A stretch of 64,000 nt of DNA from Haliclona indistincta (lineage: Eukaryota > Porifera > Demospongiae > Haplosclerida > Chalinidae): positions 8,915,882 through 8,979,881 of the forward strand of contig OZ024790.1 of NCBI GenBank assembly GCA_964017065.1. The letters run 5' to 3'. The notes beneath the pieces are model-generated. The model was given only the letters and a program-made list of their open reading frames with translations. It ran no database searches and was not told the DNA's origin. A program made the position numbers and the translations under genes. Positions 52,601 through 64,000 of this stretch are shown in pieces. Each line of letters starts with the position of its first letter. Positions within the stretch are counted from its first letter, which is position 1.

Positions 52601-54725
52601 CAACCGGTATGATATAGCACACGTGCATGTTGTTAATACTTCATTGTAACAGTGTAACAAATTACTCTTGTCCATAGCTTATTTTGTTGATAACTACCCT
52701 ACTGAAGGGCCGTCAAGTGAATTGGAAATCACTCAGAAACAATTGGAACAGAGCAAGAGAGAATTAGAACAGAGCAATAGAGAATTAGAACAGAGCAAGA
52801 GAGAATTAGAACAGAGCAATAGAGAATTGGAAGAGAGCAAGAGAAAATTGCAAATAAGTGAGGGACAATTGAAAGTTAGCAAGAAAGAATCAAAAGCAGT
52901 CAAGAATGAGTTGGAGACAAGCCAAAAAATGCGTCACGCTAGAGATACATTGATCTCAAAATTACTGAAAGATTATGAAATGTTGCGAGAAAAACTTAAA
53001 GGTTAGTAAAAATTGCTTACAAAATGAAAGATATGATTGCAATTTGCATTTGTTAGATGATACACATGATCACCAAAAGCTAGTCAATCAAGCAGTTCAA
53101 GTGAACTATCTGTCAGTAGCATCAGGTTAGTCACATAACTATCGGCAGTGTTGTGTATCTGTATGTTGACAACATTGGTAGATCACCTGCGTGGAGCAGA
53201 TGTGTACGGTGAGACTGTACTGGAGGTTGTGGGAGACCAACCACAAAAGCTAGAGTGGCCTGGCTATGGGTTCTATATTGAGGTACCTGAAGGAGCCCTT
53301 CCTCCTGGAGTGACTGCCAGTGTGGGTGTGAAGGTCATACTAGGAGGCCAGTTTCATTTCCCTGAGGGCAGTCAGCTGATCAGTGCCCTTTACTGGATCT
53401 CATCTAGTGAGGTGTTCTTAAAGGAAGTGGCAGTCAATATACAGCATTGCGCAATCATCAAGAATGAGGAACAATGCTCCACATTTAGGTTCATTATTGC
53501 CAAGTGCTCACAGGAGGTCCTTCCTTACAGATTCAAAGAGCGAAGTGGAGTGTTCAACCCTCACACTCAGTATGGTACCATCAAGCTAAAGCAGTTCTCT
53601 ATAGTTGGGGAAACAGCACCAGATGATACTGAGACGCTCAGCACTGGCCTTATGTTTTACAAAGAACAGGAGCCAGAGCCTGAATTGATTGCTGAATTTC
53701 ATTTTGTTGTTGTAAAGGATCTTGAGCCATGTTTACAGGTATGGAAAATAATATTATATTGATGTTGATTGCATTATATCTAGAGAGTGGACTATGAATA
53801 TGCGTGTAAGGGAGGGTGGAGTAAGGATGACCCTTTAGCAGTCCACTTCAATGCTAGCAGTATACAGCTTGATCAGAAAGAACAAGAGAAGGACCCATGG
53901 AAGATAGTCCCACTGACATCTCCCCCTGAGGTAAGCACTATTGAAACTTCTCAGTTGGTTACTCATTTTTCACTACAGATCACCAAAGCTGCAGTCAGTA
54001 ACTTCCAGCCTGGTAAAACGATTCCACACTGTTCATATGAGTTTCAGTTGCTACCTGACAAGAGGGTCAAGCGACTGTTTCACAAAGTGGATCTAATCGG
54101 AGCCGCATCTCCTAAAAGCTTTCACTTGCGTTATCCTCAGCCTGAGGGTAAGTTATTATCATGACATTTTCATAATCTTACAATTCACATGTAAATGTAT
54201 AGGGAATAAGCTACAGGCAGTAAGTAAAGAAGCTACTGCATCACAACCCTCTCTGTCTCATACCATCAGTTCAACGGATCATCAATCTGATACAATACCT
54301 TTAGTATCATCTACTGCAGGTTGGTAGCTGTTCATATACTTGTGCCAATATATAATTTTTCAATTGTAGATTTGGATTTGGCTAGTCAAAAGACTGATCA
54401 TTCTAAGCTACTCGATAGCCAACCCATTTTGTCTGATCTGATGAACAGAGTTGCTATTAAAGCAGCTCACAAATGGCAGATGATTGGAATACTTCTACAT
54501 GCCTCAGTAAATGAAATAGAGATCATCGCACAAGAAGAAAGCACCATTCTTATGCGTATTGCAAAAGTATTTGACTTGTGGCAGAAGAGAGGATCCTCCC
54601 CTTACACATGGGCTACTATTATTTGTGCTCTCAAAGCTCCATTAGTGGCAGAGGTGCAGCTAGCAGAGGAAGTGAAGAAATGGGTGATACAGAACCAACA
54701 ACTTCTAAATGTTGCAGGAAAATAA
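49646..54725 (+). CDS. Roc-COR-coiled-coil-ZU5-Death protein B, with an in-frame stop in one exon
   Basis: Exons: 49646-49666, a 4-nt microexon 49730-49733, 49791-51712, 51763-51917, 52274-52307, 52363-52606, 52678-53001, 53057-53125, 53182-53738, 53784-53930, 53979-54147, 54203-54319 and 54370-54725. The Roc domain has an intact P-loop (LGAAGVGKTSLL), WDCSGHP and VGTHAD. COR, a heptad-repeat coiled coil, ZU5 and a Death-type domain follow. All exon phases agree, but the exon at 52363-52606 reads TAA at 52,453-52,455. Either that exon hides an intron or is mis-predicted, or the protein stops before the coiled coil. Translation could alternatively begin at ATG 49,817 inside exon 3, making the microexon unnecessary. 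The single 1.9-kb exon encoding Roc-COR is shared with gene A. Confidence 0.7.
52740..52844 (+). repeat. 21-bp tandem repeat encoding a heptad coiled coil
   Basis: Five in-frame 21-bp units encode LEQSKRE, LEQSNRE, LEQSKRE, LEQSNRE and LEESKRK. K and N alternate in the first four, so the true higher unit may be 42 bp. Perfect heptads give a rigid coiled coil between COR and ZU5. Gene A has only a shorter, non-repetitive version. Confidence 0.85.
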
Positions 54726-54851
54726 TCTTTTAAATAAATATACATCTGTGCTTGCAAGTTGCAAGAGTATGCTCTATTGCTCTAATGGCGCTAGGCGTGG
54801 TTCAAATTTGCGCGGGGTTTGTCACGTTCCAATTAACGCCGACCGACTGTC

Positions 54852-59723
<4,872 letters not shown>

Positions 59724-62063
59724 TTGTGTGTTTGAAATAATACTTGATACCGTTATTCATGTTTTTGGTGACGTGAAAATAATCGCTCATTCAGAAGCAG
59801 AGCAAACTTTCGTAGTCAGCTGTACCTAATTCTGGATGCTGCATGTGTGTACAACTATTTTAGCATCAGGTGAATAAGGTTGAGAGTTCGCACAGATGTT
59901 TTAACCTCTATCCAGAATGTACTCCACCAGCTGTGTCAATAGTGTATTTTACCTATCACAAACTGTCAACTAACACAAGCTGTATCATTCTGGTCTACTG
60001 TTTGGATAGTTTTATGCGAAAATAGTTTGCTGGTTGCTTTACCCACGTGCACTTCTCCAATTCTTTGCTATCTAGCTTCATGTTTCTTCCACTAGTAGCA
60101 CAATTTAGCAAGGCAGACATTAGTAGATGTAAGTAGTACTCCAATCATTGATAAACAGATCTCACTGCTTCAACTACAATATCTGTAGTCTATCGTGAAT
60201 AGAAACTATTGTGCGTGTAAGGGCAGACTAGCTTATTTTGCATGCTCCGATTCTTGCCCAGGCTGCAGACTATTCAGTGTTCGCCACGCTACCTACTGTG
60301 CATGTGAGGAGAGCCTTTTCGAAATTGTGGCCGAGACTGAGTACATGTAGAGCTTGCAAATCAAGTCACACAGTAGACCGACTCTGCCTGCAGCAATCGA
60401 GGCGGGGCTGAAAGTTAGCTACGCCCACACTCCTGATGAAAATGGTTTAGCGGCATATCCTTCTCTTCTCAAGGTCAGAGATCTTTCAAGGTGATTCGTG
60501 ACATCATGCTTCTGATCATAATTCATTCACTGGGGCAACCAACAGGGCATATGACTTCTTTTTCATGCTGTTGAACATGCTGTCGTACTACTTAGAGAAT
60601 CTGGAATCACTTTGACGTCATTCTTGGTTCAGCAGAGGGTGAGTCACATGAGTGGTGCATGACAGCCATACACCATGTTATGTATCGTACATATCCATTG
60701 AGAGATATAAGCCTGACGTAGCAAGATTTAAGAAAAATGGACGAGCAACAAAATTTTTTTGCGAAGCTCAATACCTGAAGCTTACGACAGGTGCCTGGGT
60801 ATGATTGAGTCAGCTAGCTAGGAATCAAGCCAGGTCAATGATCAGTTGACATCTGCCCCCCTCAGCTGGAGTTAAAGGAATAGAGTACCACAGTGACCAC
60901 AATTTACTACTAAGATCATGCTGACAGTCATTCTGATAAACTATTTTTGATTCACAAAGCTAAAACTACATAGATTGCTGACTTGTACCAAGTCTAAAAT
61001 TATTATTGAAACATTTCCAGCCTTTCCCTAGGCCTAACATTGGCTTCTCTGTTTTTCTCATGGTATGTTCTACTCCAAGCATTATCACTATTCAAACAGT
61101 CTTCAGAACTTTTCCAGTAAAGAGGTACTTGTAACATGTATAAGATTTTATATCGTTGTTACGGTCCGTAGCTAACGGTGTGAAATGCAACTAGCATGTT
61201 ATCAACTAAGCAACTCTTCCTTTGTTGTATCAGCTGCTGGAAACAGGGCTATCATAATACCACACTGTACTAGTCAATAGAAACTCTTGTACTTCAATAC
61301 AAATGTGGGGCTGTTCATGAATTACTGTAGGTATATGCAATAATGATTATTTCCTATCCACCTAGTTATTGTGGTTTTAGCCTCAATGCAAATCATTACC
61401 TTTTTTACCTTTTCTACCTTCTCATGGGAGTAGGTGAGCAGTACTAGTTAGATTCATTGCTGGCACAGTATGATAGCTGATAATACAGGGATTATCCCTG
61501 TGTTATTGAGCTGGTGTTTGACTGACTTTAGTGGGATAAAAAAACTCCCGTTTGACCTTTGAAAATATCAGCTAAATACACTACCATTTAGCCTGTGTAT
61601 TTGTGCACAGGCTTGCACGAGGAGGGGACTAAATCGCTGTTTATCGCTACCAGGGCTTGTGTGGGATGCGGACAGCTTTAACAATGAGATTTTAAACTGT
61701 GTTTCCGGGGAAACTTATTGCATAGTTCACACTCCTCATAAAATGTAATATAATTTGTATTACTGAGTATCACATATCAGCATTCTAGTGGTTTCGTTGC
61801 TATTCATCAGCAAAGTAGAGATGAAGTGTGAAAAGCTATCGCTGCAGTGAGCAAATGATCGACAAGCAAGCAAGCTAGTGTCTACAAATGTGCTTCTGTC
61901 CGTGAGCTTCATGGTACATAATGTTACAGCTGTTCAAGGATTATACTTGTTGGTAATGGGTTTACACTTTGACATAAGACTGATGCCAAATGCATGTGTT
62001 GTCATAGTTGCAACCACAATTACGTAATCCTCAAGCAGACTCAAGTCACCCTTGGGGTTCACT
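59724..62063. other. intergenic region 3' of DMAP1
   Basis: No protein gene is recognised in 2.3 kb. It contains the second copy of the dispersed repeat (61,448-61,715). Scattered short frames carry no family resemblance. Nothing tRNA-like was noticed, but this was not folded systematically. Confidence 0.5.
61448..61715. repeat. dispersed repeat, copy 2
   Basis: This is the partner of 57,945-58,215, in the same orientation. It includes a fully matched CAGGGATTATCCCTG near-palindrome and the TTCCGGGGAAA block near its end. Confidence 0.7.
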
Positions 62064-62283
62064 TAGCCTCGTCCCCAGGCCCGCCTCCCAAAGCTGAGGA
62101 GAGGGCCTGGTACACATTGTATGCGCATGCGTTAATTATGTCCAAATAAGGCATGATTTTCACCGAATCTGTTGAATTTTCCGAATCATGCCATTCAATT
62201 GATCATGCCATATTTGGACATAATTAACGCATGCGCATACAATGTGTACCAGGCTCTATATCGAGAGCCTGGAGACGAGGCTA
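62064..62283. mobile_element. foldback MITE with 10-bp TSD
   Basis: This 220-bp element starts TAGCCTCGTC and ends GACGAGGCTA. Inside, a 43-bp arm (62,106-62,148) is perfectly inverted at 62,211-62,253 around a short A/T loop. GGGGTTCACT flanks it on both sides (62,054-62,063 and 62,284-62,293). The interior is non-coding. The TAG start and long target duplication resemble the element at 20,676-20,991, though the sequences differ. Confidence 0.85.
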
Positions 62284-62293
62284 GGGGTTCACT

Positions 62294-62699
62294 GTATAGA
62301 CCTGGATGAACCGAGCGCAAGGTCAAGCCCTCGCTAATCAGAACACTTCGTACTGTCTGTGTAAAACCTGTTTAGTTTTCGTGAATTTGTTCAGACTAGT
62401 GAAAACATGTAGATAATGAACAATGCTAATGATATTCATGACCATGTAGTTGGTTTCGATCACAGCTGATTAATTTTGTGTTTTCGGATTAGCGAATTAA
62501 GTCTCCTATGAACAGGCTAGGTCTTATAATTTATGTTTTTCTAGTTAGAGTGTGAGTGCAGTGAATAAATGAATGGGTGGAGTGAGTGAATTTTCTTTTC
62601 TATGCATTGTAAATTTTAGTAAAGTTGGAAAATTTAATAAGTTCTTACACAGCAGGTTGCATAAACTCCGTGCACGCCCGTATATTAGTGTCCGCACGC
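62294..62699. other. intergenic region upstream of the last gene
   Basis: No coding sequence is recognised. It is AT-rich and ends in the promoter region of the downstream gene. Confidence 0.4.
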
Positions 62700-62927
62700 C
62701 GGTTATTTATAGCCGATCACCTTCGAAATTTTCCTTCCCTCGCTTTCTCTCACTACTCTCCCTCGACGCTTCCCTCTCCTTTCTTTACGTCGCTTCTACG
62801 AGAGCTTTGGTAAGTCCATAGAGCTTAGCAGTTGTCTACTTCTACCTGTGGAGCGCCTCGGAGCTGTTCCCACTCTGTTACTGTATCTCGGTTTGATATT
62901 CTCTCTCTGTCTTCTTTCTCAGGCACG
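62700..62927 (+). promoter_or_regulatory. putative promoter, 5' UTR exon and first intron
   Basis: A TTATTTATAG TATA-like box at about 62,703 is followed by a pyrimidine-rich leader. A donor (CTTTG then GTAAGT) follows near 62,811 and an acceptor (TTTCTCAG) ends at 62,922. The start codon follows five bases into the next exon. Confidence 0.5.
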
Positions 62928-63888
62928 ATGTCGGAATGTTGGGACGAAGAAGAAGCTACCTCTACTCCAGCAGCGGTGAGTTGTTCTGGAGAGCAGAGCG
63001 TTTGAGTGTTTTTCACTTGCGGCTGTTGCCTCGGACGGGCGCAGCGACCACGTGTTTGTCAGTTCACATGTGTACGTGTTTGACCTGCCTTGTGTAAAAT
63101 GTGCTTTTGTAAACTTGAAACCGCATCGCGGCAGTTTTCACAGCTGAGCTCTAGAAGTAGCTCATTCCATGTGTGCATTTGAAGCATCTGCACTTGTTCA
63201 CAGATTCTGGAATGCTATTTTTTTGCAAAGGGCATGATGGAGATAGCTGGCACCATGTGTTCCCATAACCACCTAGAGTTCTAATCGCTGGTTATATTTA
63301 GCATATTCTAGTTGATCCACGCCTGTGCTAAAGGTCACCAAAGCCTACTACACTAAGTTGAACTCAAAATAGCTTATTCCAGTCCAAATTACTAGTTTTT
63401 CTTTGCTACCCAACTTGTATGTCTAGTAATTGTACAGCACTGCTTACATAGACCGGCCTTTGATGTGGAGTATGCTACCATGTGCTTCCATGTGGCTAGT
63501 TGCAACAAACGCTAGCTGGTAGACTGCATTGTAAGTGGAGAAGTCGAAAAACAAATGATTTCTGCTTAGCTATGCAAGACGATAAAAGCATGGGGAAACG
63601 CCAGTACAGACTTTATGGCTGTGAATCAGCCCCGATTCTTCAATCTCGTGTTTATCTTTTATGTTCTTTTGAGATTAAAAGTAGTTTCTGTGTGATTATT
63701 TTAATTTACTCATCTCCTTTGTTTTCAGAGTTTCAGTTTTAACCCTGCTCCCTCTAAAGATGATGGTGGGTGGAATGACCAGGAGGGAAGCAGTGGTTTC
63801 GATAGAGAGCCTACTTCTAAATTCGAGTCAAGAACCTTCACAGCCAAGTCGTCAGTTTCCGGAGGAGGAAGAAGGAACTATGATGGCG
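62928..63888 (+). CDS. N-terminus of a Gly/Arg-containing protein, possibly Vasa/DDX4-like (truncated by window end)
   Basis: Coding exons 62928-62975 and 63729-63888 join in phase 0; the second ends in phase 1 with a GTGAGC donor. The protein starts MSECWDEEEATSTPAA, continues SFSFNPAPSKDDGGWND and reaches SVSGGGRRNYDGG. An acidic W-containing start followed by a low-complexity G/R segment is common at the N-terminus of Vasa and DDX3-type DEAD-box helicases, but the helicase core is outside the window. Other RGG-type RNA-binding proteins would look the same. Confidence is high that this is a gene and low for its product. Confidence 0.5.
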
Positions 63889-64000
63889 GTGAGCATCAAC
63901 TTGAAATAGTCAAATGTTCCATGTGCTTGTGCCTTAGAGAATAATTGTGTGACAGGAACTCCAGTGTGTATTATAATTGGATTATTACTGTAAACTGTTG

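Noticed and set aside
59724..62063. Possible hidden gene between DMAP1 and the last gene
   Set aside because: No frame of convincing length, motif or splice-consistent continuation was found.

Overview
The window reads as nuclear DNA of an animal, most likely a sponge (demosponge). It carries metazoan housekeeping genes (POLR2D/RPB4, CARM1/PRMT4, DMAP1) split by many short GT-AG introns. It also holds a lineage-expanded membrane-transporter family, Roc-COR-ZU5-Death receptor-like genes, many short foldback transposons and simple repeats. The sponge assignment is inference from gene content and compactness. All product names rest on recognising conserved motifs by eye; no database search was run. 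Layout: 1-1.1 kb holds a decayed, minus-strand MULE/ZSWIM-type transposase relic and a short palindromic tandem repeat. From 1.5 to 35.5 kb there is a plus-strand array of TMEM104-like (amino-acid/polyamine transporter superfamily) genes. Each has three coding exons joined by phase-0 introns; nine loci look complete and two are 5'-truncated relics. Interleaved on the minus strand are POLR2D and a four-exon membrane-anchored MaoC-like dehydratase gene that sits head-to-head with CARM1. The central feature is a tandem segmental duplication. Unit 1 is about 10,032-25,181 and unit 2 about 25,184-42,357. The junction fuses a CARM1 intron to the middle of a TMEM104-like exon. As a result the first CARM1 copy lacks its 3' half, the second is complete (605 codons), and one TMEM104-like gene lacks its 5' half. 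Unit 2 contains a further nested duplication of about 3.6 kb, which adds one TMEM104-like gene and leaves an orphan last exon of POLR2D. Several transposon insertions are present in one unit and absent from the other. From 44.3 to 54.7 kb lie two tandem Roc-COR-coiled-coil-ZU5-Death genes. One has a frameshift just after its P-loop; the other has an in-frame stop before its coiled coil. Their ZU5 exons are nearly identical while the neighbouring exons are diverged, which suggests gene conversion. From 54.8 to 59.7 kb lies DMAP1, with introns full of (CT)n, (CTGT)n and (GAGT)n repeats. The 59.7-62.7 kb stretch is non-coding, with a dispersed repeat and a clean foldback element flanked by a 10-bp target duplication. 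The window ends inside the first coding exons of a glycine/arginine-containing protein that may be a Vasa/DDX4-type DEAD-box protein. Working picture: POLR2D, CARM1 and DMAP1 are nuclear gene-expression factors. The TMEM104-like genes are probably membrane transporters, and the Roc-ZU5-Death genes look like intracellular signalling or cell-death receptors. Nothing in the sequence links these groups into one pathway.
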